Source: Mnemiopsis leidyi (taxonomy: Eukaryota; Ctenophora; Tentaculata; Lobata; Bolinopsidae). Taken from it: a DNA stretch of 50,868 nucleotides. Position numbers and translations under genes: made by a program. The DNA lies in contig JH153222.1 in the NCBI GenBank assembly GCA_000226015.1, positions 30,297 to 81,164 on the forward strand, read 5' to 3'. A model generated the notes under the pieces. The model worked only from the letters and a program-made list of their open reading frames with translations. It was not told the origin of the DNA and searched no databases. Shown here piece by piece: positions 41,963 to 50,868 of this stretch. Each line of letters opens with the position of its first letter. Positions within the stretch are counted from its first letter, which is position 1.

Positions 41963-43045
41963 ATGGCCTCAAGGGTCGTTTCAAAGAATCTTTTTAATTT
42001 CAAACTTTTGGGTGAAATGGATCCTGAAGCTAAATCAGTGGAGGATCAGCATGAACAAATGAGGACCCATCCCGATGCCAAGGAAATGGTTGAAAAATTG
42101 GAGGAACTGTGTCTGAAACACGACCCTGAATCAAATAAGGAGTACACTGAAATGCTGAGGGCAGCAGTTGTCCCAGTAATGATTGCTCTAGGGGAAAACG
42201 AGGCCTTTGCCTACGGAGGTGAGCAAACAAACACAACGTTCATCAAAGTGCCCACTTCACATGACGGAGAGTTCGATGTCACGGTAGAAATTTACACGCC
42301 TAAATGTCTAGAAGGGGAGACTAAGAGAGCAGCTTATCTACACGCCCATGGGGGAGGTTGCATGTCGCTGTCTGCTGCAGATGTCAGGAAATCAGTGCAG
42401 TGCATAGCACCAGATTTAAATGTTGTGGTATTCAATGTCGACTACCGAATTGCTCCTGAGACCAAGTGCCCTAACAACATTAAGGATTTTTACGAGGTTA
42501 TTAAGTATGTGAGCAAGAATGCAGACAGTCTTGGAATCGATCCAGCCAAGATTGTGATAGCTGGTGAAAGTGGTGGTGGATACATTTGTCTAGGAGCGAT
42601 GGTGCTTTTAGCCGAAAACAACGAAACGAATTTGGTGAAGTTGGCAATGCCAGCAGTGCCCATGGTTGATGATTACTGCTTTTCAGACCCCCTACCAATG
42701 ACTAAGGAGGAACGGCAGGCACATGGTTCGATGAGAAAAGTCTGGGGAGACCTTATTGCCGCAGATTTTGAGGAGCAAAAATCAAGCCCATATCTTTTTC
42801 CGGGAAAAGCAAGTGAAGAATTGTTGGAGAAATTCCCACCTACTATTATATTGGAGTCTGAATTTGACATGTTTATCACAGAGGCTTCTAGACTAGCTAA
42901 CAGACTACGGAGAGCAGGAAGGCTGCTGGAATTTGTGGTCATACCTGGAGGAACACACATGTCTATCTGGGTTCCGGGCACAAAGACAAATAACGATCTC
43001 AAGGACACCATCAAAACTATTGCTAAAGAATATATTCACTCTTGA
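41963..43045 (+). CDS. HSL-type alpha/beta hydrolase (carboxylesterase/lipase-like)
   Basis: Intronless 360-aa hydrolase of the hormone-sensitive-lipase (alpha/beta hydrolase-3) group, serine esterases that act on small esters or acylglycerols. Motifs: oxyanion-hole 'HAHGGG' (127-132), 'FNVDYRIAPETKCP' (157-170), nucleophile elbow 'GESGGG' (201-206, Ser203), 'LESEFDMF' (297-304, Asp302) and 'PGGTHMS' (328-334, His332). All catalytic residues are present, so activity is expected. N-terminal ~100 residues form the helical cap ('KEMVEKLEELCLKHDP'). No signal peptide, so probably cytosolic. The first in-frame ATG is at 41963. Lack of introns in an intron-bearing genome could mean retrocopy or transfer origin; no poly(A) scar seen. 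Confidence 0.88.
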   Translation: MASRVVSKNLFNFKLLGEMDPEAKSVEDQHEQMRTHPDAKEMVEKLEELCLKHDPESNKEYTEMLRAAVVPVMIALGENEAFAYGGEQTNTTFIKVPTSHDGEFDVTVEIYTPKCLEGETKRAAYLHAHGGGCMSLSAADVRKSVQCIAPDLNVVVFNVDYRIAPETKCPNNIKDFYEVIKYVSKNADSLGIDPAKIVIAGESGGGYICLGAMVLLAENNETNLVKLAMPAVPMVDDYCFSDPLPMTKEERQAHGSMRKVWGDLIAADFEEQKSSPYLFPGKASEELLEKFPPTIILESEFDMFITEASRLANRLRRAGRLLEFVVIPGGTHMSIWVPGTKTNNDLKDTIKTIAKEYIHS

Positions 43046-43511
43046 GAATGCTTCTGAATTTTGAGTTTTGACCTTGGCTTGTTTAATACCCAACTTGTCT
43101 TATATATTTTCTCAATCTTATGTCCAAAAACAGGCCCTACTGTCTAATTGATTAAAATTAGTTGATGATAAATATGTTGGTGAGTTTTTATAATCGTAAT
43201 CAATTGTTTCAAACGAATGAACCTTAAAATTCTGCAGATTTGATATTGTTGCGAAGATGTTTAAAGTTTCGTAAAAAATTATACTGAAGCACAATCGTCC
43301 AAAGATGTACCATAAGAGGTTGTTCACATATGACGTCATCAAATTTTCGGCATTTTTACCCCTTCCTCCCTCTGTCATCATTCGTCATCATTTCAGAGAT
43401 AAATTACCATAATCATGTCATCAGTCATCACAGATGGGACCACCCCCAATTCAATGTCAAAATACTTTGATTTATTCGCTTTTAATTGCCATTCATTTTG
43501 ACCAAAAATTC

Positions 43512-43517
43512 AATAAA
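43512..43517 (+). terminator. candidate poly(A) signal of the HSL-type hydrolase
   Basis: AATAAA 467 bases after the stop, in an AT-rich stretch; a GT-rich element (TTTGTAAGACTGTGTG) follows. Confidence 0.4.
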
Positions 43518-43859
43518 AACACAGTAAATATTTGTAAGACTGTGTGATGCACATAGCTATGTAAGGGTAAATAAGCATAGCTGTAGATCAGGGAGTTTGA
43601 GAACCATTTTGAACAAACAGTTTTTGCTGTTTAAGCCTGCGATTCTTTTAGTGCTCGAGGGATATAGATATAGAGGGAAATCGAACTTAACTATGTACTG
43701 TTTAGTATAAAATGTACCTTCCATTACAATAGGGCCGGTAGAGCAATGATCTTGACAATGCAGTGGTTCTCGGATCATACCCGACACGGCCGGTACACGA
43801 ATTTTCTGAATTGAATATCAGTTAAAATAGTTTCCGTTCAAATATCTGCTCCGTACACA

Positions 43860-44172
43860 CTCTGTAGCTTGGTTGAAACAACGAGGTGCAAACCTGATGA
43901 GACCTGGCTGTTTGGCTGCAGATGCAAGAAAGATTTTTAGAGTTTGGCAACAAAAAACCTTGTCAACTTTTCAGACATTTCATAGAAAAAGGACCATAAT
44001 CACATAGCAGCTTTACCAACACTGATTCTTACGAGGAAATGTTTAGAATTACCCTGGACTATGTAATCAACCCCATATCTCGAGCGCTCTGAAAATGTCC
44101 TGAAAAAACAATGGCCTGTCTGAATGGTTTTACAGAATTGCCAATCAGTTAGACTGGGCATTAATGAAGAAA
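43860..44172 (+). pseudogene. decayed coding-like sequence, left part (split by LINE)
   Basis: Short in-phase pieces with protein-like composition ('ETTRCKPDETWLFGCRCKKD', 'EWFYRIANQLDWALMKKLAC') are broken by stops. When the LINE at 44185-46207 and one copy of its 12-bp target duplication are ignored, the last piece runs on into 46220 onward. I do not recognise the protein; it may be an old transposon ORF or a dead gene. Confidence 0.35.
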
Positions 44173-46219
44173 CTTGCATGTGACCTTTTTTTTTTTTTAG
44201 AGAGACTGGGTCTGAAAGTTAGGCCCACAAGAGGGTAACACCATATGGAGTTTAGCCAGTCTTTAGGGTAAGGGGGAAAAGGGGGGGGGGGGGGAAGTAA
44301 GAGGAGATATGAGGGGGTCCGTAAACGGGGGAAGAGATAATGTTACAAGGGAGACAGAAAGAACCTGTACCAGAAGTCAAGGATAACGAGGAGGCAGAAG
44401 CTAGAGCAAAGTTATTCCTGTGTTGTCGATGTCTTCGGGTTTGAGTAACCTTTTGGTTTTGTTTGTGTATTTGATAATGGTTGTAATATATGTATGTTAT
44501 CAAAGATGTCGTTAATAGAGAGGTAGTACTCGTTGAAGTAATGTCCTCTAAGTTGAGTTGTGGCAGGGCATTGACCGAGAAAATGTGATACTGTTTCCTC
44601 TCGGTGTCTCCAAAGTGGACATTCCATGGTGTCTGATTTCTTCATGTTGAAGAGGTGTTTGTTAAGGCCACAGTGGCCTGAGATGAGTTGGACGGCCGTT
44701 CTGTAGTCTTTTCTGTTGTTGATGAGGGAGGAGTTGATGTTATTGATCGTCTTGCCTGAGTTGCGGCCAAGGATCATTTTAGTGTGTTTTGGTCCATTTT
44801 TGGTCCAGTGCTCATTGTTGAGTTGTATAACTTTGTTGTTGATATAGTTGTTGATATGGGACTGGGGTACAGGTCGTTTATGGATAAGGTTGCTGGTGGT
44901 GCCGAGTTTTGCCAGTTCGTCTGCCTTTTCATTTCCCCACAATCCGGTGTGGGCCGCAATCCATCTAAGTTCCAGGTTGTTGTTGGCCCCCCAGATGGTT
45001 GAGGGAGTTGAGGCAGTTTGCGACTGTTCTGCTATTGTTATTAAGTGTTGTTAAAGCTTGGATAGAGGAGAGGCTGCCGTCCATATGATGATATGTTTGT
45101 TGGTGTGTGTTATAAGGTGGTTGCATGCTTCCGTGATGGCTGATAGTTCAGCTTGGAAAACTGTGCAGCAGTTCGGGAGCCTGTGTGATTCTTCGTGGAT
45201 AATTGTGTTGTTGTTATCAGTTGTGATAATGTAGCCTGCTCCACAGCCTTCATCGGTTATTGATCCGTCTGTGTAGCAGGTGATGGTGTCACTGGGTGTG
45301 TTATCTATAGATTGTTGAAGTTGGTTTTTATAGATATCGGGGTAGTCCCCTGGGGTTGTTGTTGTGAAGTTTTGTTCGAGGTTGAGAGCGGGAGTGGTGA
45401 GGTCTCGCTCAGAATTTAGGGGGATATCAAGATCTTTCATAAAATCCTCGTTGATAGTAGTGTGTGCCTTGATTGTCCCTCTCTGGAGAGGTGGTCTCTC
45501 CAGAGAGAGGGAACCGTATGCTCATAATCTTTCTGACCCTTTGGCTGCTTCGCCTTGCAGGTAGAAGATGATGTCCGTTATTTGGGTGATATGGTTAAGT
45601 GATATGTGCGGGGTACTTGGCATGGCTCCCGTCATTATTCTGAGGGCCAGAGCTTGTACTCTCCTAAGTTTGGTGGTGTTGAGGTTTGTGTGTGTTGCTC
45701 GTATCCATATGCTGAAGCAGTAGGATAGGATAGGGCGTATGATGGTTTTATACATCCATGAGCATGTCTTAGGGTTAAGTCCCCAAGTGGGCCCTACTGC
45801 TTTCCTGCATTGCATCAGGGAAGCTGTAGCCTTCTTGGTTATGTTTGTTATGTGTTCGTTGTAGTTAAGTTTGTTATCTATAGTCACTCCGAGGAATTTA
45901 GCAGAGGTAGACAATTCAATTGTGGGTTTGTCGACGACAATTGGTCTGAGTGTCCACTTCTTGTTCCAAGTGAACATGACTATTTTGGTTTTAAGGGTCC
46001 TGATAGTGAGGTCTTTGGTTTTGCACCATTTGGTGATGGTGTTGATAGTTTTGCATGTTCGGTCCCAGATAATATCCAGGTCGTTACCTTCAGCTAGTGA
46101 CACTATGTCGTCAGCAAAGGCTTGGAGGTATCCAGGGGTGTCATTGGGTGAGAGGGTGAGGAGGTCATCTACAACTAGGTTCCATAAGAATGGTGATAAG
46201 ATTCCGCCTTGCATGTGAC
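44173..46219 (-). mobile_element. 5'-truncated LINE with RNase H (I-group-like), poly(A) and 12-bp target duplication
   Basis: CTTGCATGTGAC occurs at 44173-44184 and 46208-46219, directly bordering the insert. The 44186-44200 T run is the poly(A) tail on the minus strand. The element lacks everything before the RT motif 'QGGILSPFLW', i.e. a typical 5' truncation. RT with a C-terminal RNase H points to the I/R1/Tad group of LINEs (family knowledge). Confidence 0.9.
44412..46214 (-). pseudogene. LINE RT C-terminal half, RNase H and tail
   Basis: Minus-strand pieces: 46214-45522 RT ('QGGILSPFLW', 'YLQAFADDIVSLAEG' with the catalytic FADD, thumb 'SYCFSIWIRATHTNLNTTKL'); 45440-45051 RNase H first half ('CYTDGSITDEGCGAGY', 'VFQAELSAITEAC'), which ends in a stop near 45051; 44942-44412 RNase H end ('WGNEKADELAKLG') and a Cys/His tail ('MECPLWRHREETVSHFLGQC'). 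The third RNase H Asp position reads 'WTAAS', so it appears lost. A 35-base hairpin (45477-45511) sits between RT and RNase H. Not functional. Confidence 0.88.
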
Positions 46220-46485
46220 TGTAGATCTGAGGAAGGAGGATATGTGTGATCCTGACTGTGCTGGCAAGATGAATGACCAGTTCTACTCGTGCTGCACTAA
46301 ATATCTGATGGAGGAGATCTCATCCAAGTTCATAAAGAAGATATATCTAAAGCTATTTAAAAATATCTGGTCTGAGGTTATAATGTCTGAAGGTCATGTC
46401 TCTAACTTGAAAAAAGCACTCGCCAAGTACTTGACAGTATATGATCTTGATACAATGTGTGAAGATACAACAAATGTCTATGCAG
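46220..46485 (+). pseudogene. decayed coding-like sequence, right part
   Basis: Open from about 46240 with a Cys-containing start ('DPDCAGKMNDQFYSCCTKYL') and a helical Lys/Leu-rich continuation ('NLKKALAKYLTVYDLDTMCE'). A frame change near 46245 separates it from the codons shared with the left part. It ends where the GGCC-rich repeat begins (46486). Unrecognised. Confidence 0.35.
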
Positions 46486-47170
46486 TTCAGGAGTGGCGGA
46501 GCAGGGGGGCCCCAGGGGGGCCATGGCCCCCCAAAAACTTGGATGGGGGGCAAAGGTATGTTGATATCAGCTATTCTGAACTGGTATAAAAATTAAAAGC
46601 TTGCGCTTCCTGTGGGGCCAGGGTGCTATGGCCCTTTCAAATATTTGGATTGAGGGGCCAATGTATCATTTACCCCCCCCCCCCTTTAACGACAACTTCT
46701 AAATTGGGAAAATGCTTCTAAACTTTCTGACATGTGCCAAATTTTGAATTGAATGTTCGCCTGCAGGGGGCTGAATACACTCATTTTATAAACAGATCGA
46801 TACTAATAGAGTATATTGCACTGATTTTTATGGCGTTAAAAGGTGTTACACTATCACTTTTGCATTGTCAAACTAATTCTAGAATTATATGTACCTTATT
46901 TATTTTGAAGAATTTGCTAGGGTCAAGATCTTTGCCAGGGAGATTGCTCATCGAGAATTGCAACTGAGTTGATTGCAGTGCTAGGAGTTCATTGTAGGAC
47001 TCAAGCTGAAATTTTGAAAACCTACTGCCTAGCACAGTGTCACTGATAAGATAGCACTGTTAAAACACACATAACAGCCTAGTTCTATTGCCAAAATGGT
47101 TCAAAATCAACTTCAAATGCACAATTTCTCAAAAAATTTTCGCCGCAGCAGGCTCATTATACTTTTACAG
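46486..47170 (+). repeat. GGCC-rich dispersed repeat and associated blocks
   Basis: Starts GGAGTGGCGGAGCAGGGGGG with a GGCCATGGCCCCCC core, then blocks at 46600-46740, 46950-47080 and 47085-47160 that match 10.06-10.48 kb in reverse. A C homopolymer sits at about 46674-46684. No ~95-bp module here, unlike the 10-kb copy. Confidence 0.6.
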
Positions 47171-47881
47171 GCCGGAGCATCAAGAGGAAAAGATATCATT
47201 CTCAGACTCCGTGCATTGGGCATTTTTTGTATTTCGTACACCTGTACTCAGGCTTTTACAGTTAAACTGAAGGGGCTTCTGGAAATTTTTGATAACATTA
47301 CATAGTGCAAGCAAGGTGGTGCGAAGTGCTGCCAAGCAAGCATTGTGGGCAAATTTTCAGATTAAAAGTGCACCCCCCCCCCTCGTTTTTAGCATGTTCC
47401 TCCACCCCCGTGACTATGGGGTCATGAACCAAGTATGTGATGGTATAGATAGTAGAGTCAGAGAGAGAATTCGGGACAATTGATTTTGACCCTTTGATAG
47501 CTATTAAGGCGAAGTATGTTGGGTCCTTCGATCTCCATGATTCTCAGCTGCACCTCCTTTATGTGTGCAAAGGATCGGAATGTATTTTGAATTAGAGGTA
47601 GACCTCAATAGTAATATCATGATGATCTAGTATGACACTAAGATATTTAACACTTGATTAAACTCTTGTCAGGGAGAAAGTATAGGTGTCTGTTAATTTA
47701 GTGTCAATTCCCTATTCTATCTGGAGGCGGTAGGGCTAAACTGTGGACTTTATTAGTTGGATTTTACTACCTTGCAATCTTATACCATAACATGTCTTAC
47801 TAAGTAGCAATATGCATTACATTTTCTTGAAACCAAATGAACTTGATTACATTGTCTTTGGTGAGACAATATCTGAAGATC

Positions 47882-48230
47882 TCAATTATGGGTAAAAATC
47901 TTAATCTTTCTATAATTCCTGCTATACCTTTCATGCTCGATTATATCTTGTTCATCAACCGGAGCATCAAGGTCTTCGATTATATCATCTAACTGGGTCA
48001 TCAACCTAAAAACATCATTATAAATTAAATGGAAATAACAAAATACAGACAAAGAAAAATCTAAATAAAACACAGCAATAAGTAAAACTTATCCGGTGGA
48101 GTCCCCACATACCTATTCAAGTACAGGTAAGTAAACTCACACTCAGCTTTCTTTGCTAACACTCCAATGTTGTAGGCATATATATAGTCTATGCAAAGGC
48201 ATGGATAAATACATAAATGAATAAATAATG
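47882..48230 (-). other. possible pair of small exons, unidentified
   Basis: Minus strand: 'NIGVLAKKAECEFTYLYLNR' ends at an AG/GTATGT donor near 48112, and 'LMTQLDDIIEDLDAPVDEQD' starts after a TTTTTAG acceptor near 48006; the split Arg codon joins in phase. The composition (acidic, helical) looks coding, somewhat like the start of a retrotransposon gag, but no domain is certain. It could equally be chance. Confidence 0.25.
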
Positions 48231-48719
48231 ATGCCAGCATCATCACAACTAATCTCCAAATGTATCTCAAAAATCTAAAATTTAATTAAAAGCTAAAATA
48301 CAGAAATTGTTAATGTTAATAAACCTTTTTCTAGCTACAAAAGGGTTATCTTTGAGAAAGCTATTATGTCTCATCTTATTCTCTAAATAGTTTCCACTTT
48401 CCATACGATTTAAGACATCATCAGAAATATCCCCAAAGTTCCCACAACCATAAATTCCTAAAGCCTAAGTTCTGCTCTTAAACATCTGAAGATTAGATTT
48501 ACATATTAAAAACTCAAACTAAAAAAATCATGCAGGTCATTCTGTGCAGACTGTATTTTCATTGATATGAGCCTGCTGTTGACCAGATGACATCCATCAA
48601 TTGTTTTGCTCTAATAGAGTTGGGTATCACACAATTACTCAGAAAAAGGCAAAATTTTATTTGCAGCATTAAATAAATGGTCAAATAAATATCTCGACCT
48701 CCACACATAGGATTGTGTA

Positions 48720-48835
48720 GTGCAGGTTGGCCCAGCATAGTGTGGTTTAATGTGGCGATGTGTGGTGCCCACACCTGCCCCCCCACCCCCCAAAAAATTT
48801 GGATGGGGTGCTGGATCAAATCAAAATATAACTTT
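48720..48835 (-). repeat. GGCC-rich dispersed repeat, short copy
   Basis: On the minus strand it holds 'CATCCAAATTTTTTGGGGGG' and 'GGGCACCACACATCGCCACA', similar to the start of the 46.5-kb copy. Non-coding. Confidence 0.45.
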
Positions 48836-48899
48836 GACATACTATCATCAAAAAGAGTTATCAACTTGTCCTAACATAAAAAACTAATTCAAATTCATA

Positions 48900-49375
48900 A
48901 ACCATTTTCAGTTAATTCAGGATAGTGCCAAACATAGTCATTAATCTTTTTCCTGTTTTCTAAATAATTTACGCCCTCTATTTTCCTAATAACTTCTTTA
49001 GAAACTGTCCAGTGGCAACAAATCTCTGCGATTCCTTTAGATATACACTCATTCTTAAACCTTTCCAGGTTTATCTTTAAATTATCAACACTGAAAGAAT
49101 TATTAACTCATATTGGCAAAGTATTCCAGAAAGGTAAAACTCTTTCAGGGAGAAAACGTTTTCTCATGTTTCTTATATGGGAGTTATTTACGTTCAAATT
49201 CACTTAAGAAACAATATTACTACCAGATCTACTAGTTCTGAATATTAATCAGCACCCTATTCTACAAGATTATTAACAATTTTAAATGCCTTAAAAAGAT
49301 TGCCACAAACTCTTCTCTCTGCTAATGTGGTTCAATTAAGAGCAGTAAGTCTTTCACTATAAGGCAGTAAACCAA
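48900..49375 (-). pseudogene. CR1-like LINE, 3' coding remnant
   Basis: Minus-strand translation in broken frames gives 'PYSERLTALN', 'TTLAERRVCGNLFKAFKIVN', an 'R.FLPERVLPFWN' type segment and a 'SVDNLKINLERF' end, the order seen after the RT core of CR1/L2/jockey-like LINEs. Multiple stops; dead. Confidence 0.65.
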
Positions 49376-49619
49376 TAACTTCATACAATCAAGGTATCAA
49401 GTGCCAAGTTTTCAAGTGCCAAGTTTTCAAGTGTCAAGTTTGCAAAAATTTTCACCTGCCACAGGCCGGATAGATTCCTTCACTGTTGCTTTGGCTGTTA
49501 TCCTTCACAAGGAGAGATATTTGCTAATTCTAAACTGGTCCAAAGATAAATTGCTTCCAAAGGGGTTTTTGTCCTACTGTACAGAAGCTATGGAATTCTT
49601 GAGAATCGTGATATCAATA

Positions 49620-49770
49620 AAAGGGGGCCAGAGTGCCAAGGCCCTATTAAAAAATTTGGATTGAGGAGCCGATGTATTGAAAGACCCTCCCCTATATTTT
49701 CAACAGCTTCTATTAGGAAATCGCTTCTTAGCTATCTTACAAGTGCCAATGGCCAAATTTTTGAATTTTT
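49620..49770 (+). repeat. GGCC-rich dispersed repeat, diverged copy
   Basis: 'AGGGGGCCAGAGTGCCAAGG' then 'AAAAATTTGGATTGAGGAGC' and 'AGTGCCAATGGCCAAATTTT', collinear with 46610-46745. Confidence 0.5.
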
Positions 49771-49789
49771 GTTAAACTAACTCACCTAA

Positions 49790-50366
49790 ATAAATTAACT
49801 CATTTTACAAGTGCATTTGCAAACGACCTTCACACAAGGATTTGCTGGATTTGTTTAAATTTGATCAGTAGAGAAAGATCATTGATGCTTAGGGTTTATA
49901 AAGCTCTGATCAGGCCACATCTTGAGTATTGCGTTCAGCTTTGGAATCTTGCAGCAGAGCATGGAAATTGGTCTCAAATTTTGAGGATTGAGAGCGTCCA
50001 GAGACGCTTTACTAGGATGATTGAAGGGGTGGGCCTCCTTCCTTAATCTGAGCGACTGCAGATTCTTCAGCTGACCACTCTTGCTGAGAGACGCTAAAGA
50101 GGTGACCTGATTGAAGTTTACAAAGCTAGTCAGGGTTTATCCCAACTGGCTGGAATTTTTAACATAATCTCAGTAGGTCTGGATTTAATTTAGTTTGTAC
50201 ATTGTAAACCAGGAAATAGTAAATCTTCTATTAGGTTAACCGTATTAATGAAACTTTATCAGTGAAATAGTTGTTTCATCTTTGGAATAAGCTACCTATT
50301 GAGGTAAAGACCGCATTGTCTTTAAATGTTTTTAAAAGTAATTTAGGAGACTTTAAAGAGTAAATC
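49790..50366 (+). pseudogene. CR1-like LINE, RT C-terminal remnant
   Basis: 'LRVYKALIRPHLEYCVQLWN' and 'RIESVQRRFTRMIEGVGLL' are the classic region after the RT palm in CR1/jockey LINEs. 'TLAERR', 'RGDLIEVYKASQG' and 'LNVFKSNLGDFKE' follow, with stops and shifts between. It faces the opposite way to the related remnant at 48.9-49.4 kb. The ~95-bp module copy C lies just beyond its end. Confidence 0.75.
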
Positions 50367-50387
50367 TAAAGCCCTTGGGATTACTAG

Positions 50388-50483
50388 TTGTAGGTTGATA
50401 ACCTACTGTCGCAGCCATCACGCGCTGTCACGCATTTCTGGCCTGGAATTTCGAAGAAATTCTAGACGCGCATCGCCCGTTGA
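50388..50483 (+). mobile_element. ~95-bp mobile module, copy C
   Basis: Begins TTGTAGGTTGATAACC and ends CATCGCCCGTTGA as in copies A and B. ATTACTAG (50380-50387) and ACTACTAG (50485-50492) flank it, an 8-bp duplication with one mismatch and one extra base. Confidence 0.7.
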
Positions 50484-50868
50484 GACTACTAGTATTGGGT
50501 ATTATTGGAATATTTCGGAGAAAGTTTTAAATCGTATTAAAAATGAAAGTTACCTTGATAACAAAATAAAGCATAACAGTTTTCTTAGGGATAGTTTATT
50601 AACATCCATAAGTTTTATTTAACTTGGATGTTTGCTATTTTTAAAGATTTAATTATATTGTAATAGTTATTCAATTTAGAGTTTTTAGATATTTTTAGAG
50701 TTTAGATTTGATGATGCTGGTTGACGAAATGATATCCGTTTAACGTTCTAACAAAACGTTCGCCAGGAGAGCAGCAAGCTGCGAGCCGCGCGCGGGTCGG
50801 GTATCACGTCGATAATGATGCTGTCATCATTATCAAATATTTATTATTTATCATTTCATTTATAACCT

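Noticed and set aside
42030-43014. Minus-strand frames over the HSL-type hydrolase
   Set aside because: Shadows of the plus-strand gene, which has all catalytic motifs.
43730-43800. tRNA-like sequence with GGCCG..CGGCC ends and GGTTCTCGGATC
   Set aside because: The T-arm word does not fit GGTTCGANNCC, stems do not close properly, and no anticodon arm is convincing.

Overview
This window is nuclear DNA from an animal, most likely an invertebrate. The evidence is AT-rich sequence, spliced genes with GT..AG introns, AATAAA poly(A) signals, and genes found across animals and eukaryotes (p24/TMED, SGPL1, SAP30, FIS1) set among decayed Ty1/copia, Penelope-like and LINE elements plus many short inverted-repeat elements. 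An early-branching marine animal such as a cnidarian fits best, but this is a guess: nothing I can see fixes the phylum. Two N runs (12688-12700 and 24815-24824) show a draft scaffold. LAYOUT. 1-2.4 kb: a LINE fragment cut by the window edge and one copy of an unnamed dispersed repeat. 2.4-3.6 kb (+): an intronless ABHD1/3-type hydrolase with Cys where the family has its nucleophile Ser. 4.3-8.3 kb (+): a complete five-exon p24/TMED gene whose last intron holds a second, inverted copy of the 1-kb repeat and seven units of a 53-bp minisatellite. 8.5-14.4 kb: repeat desert with a CpG-rich block, two copies of a ~95-bp mobile module, a MITE, an assembly duplication at a gap and a 140-bp tandem array. 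14.4-22.4 kb (-): a Ty1/copia retrotransposon with 150-bp LTRs and 5-bp target duplication; its RNase H is split by a 2.4-kb element with repeated ends and a 1.6-kb minisatellite core. 22.6-23.8 kb (-): Penelope-like GIY-YIG/RT remnant. 25.6-34.1 kb (+): a complete eleven-exon sphingosine-1-phosphate lyase (SGPL1, 565 aa). Its 4.2-kb intron 5 hosts two predicted secreted-protein genes, one on each strand. 37.8-40.9 kb (-): two spliced genes whose short exons are easily missed, SAP30 (complete) and FIS1 (first exon not found). 42.0-43.0 kb (+): an intronless HSL-type alpha/beta hydrolase. 44.2-46.2 kb (-): a 5'-truncated RNase H-bearing LINE with poly(A) and a 12-bp target duplication. 46.2-50.9 kb: dispersed GGCC-rich repeats, two CR1-like LINE fragments facing opposite ways, and a third copy of the ~95-bp module. 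FUNCTION. The cellular genes are not an operon and do not form one pathway. Several act on membranes: p24 in ER-Golgi cargo transport, SGPL1 in sphingolipid breakdown at the ER, FIS1 at the mitochondrial outer membrane, and the ABHD-type protein possibly on phospholipid. SAP30 is nuclear (Sin3/HDAC corepressor). The least explained items are the Cys-nucleophile ABHD protein, the unrecognised secreted protein in the SGPL1 intron, the ~95-bp module with ~8-bp target duplications, and the minisatellite-carrying element inside the copia element.
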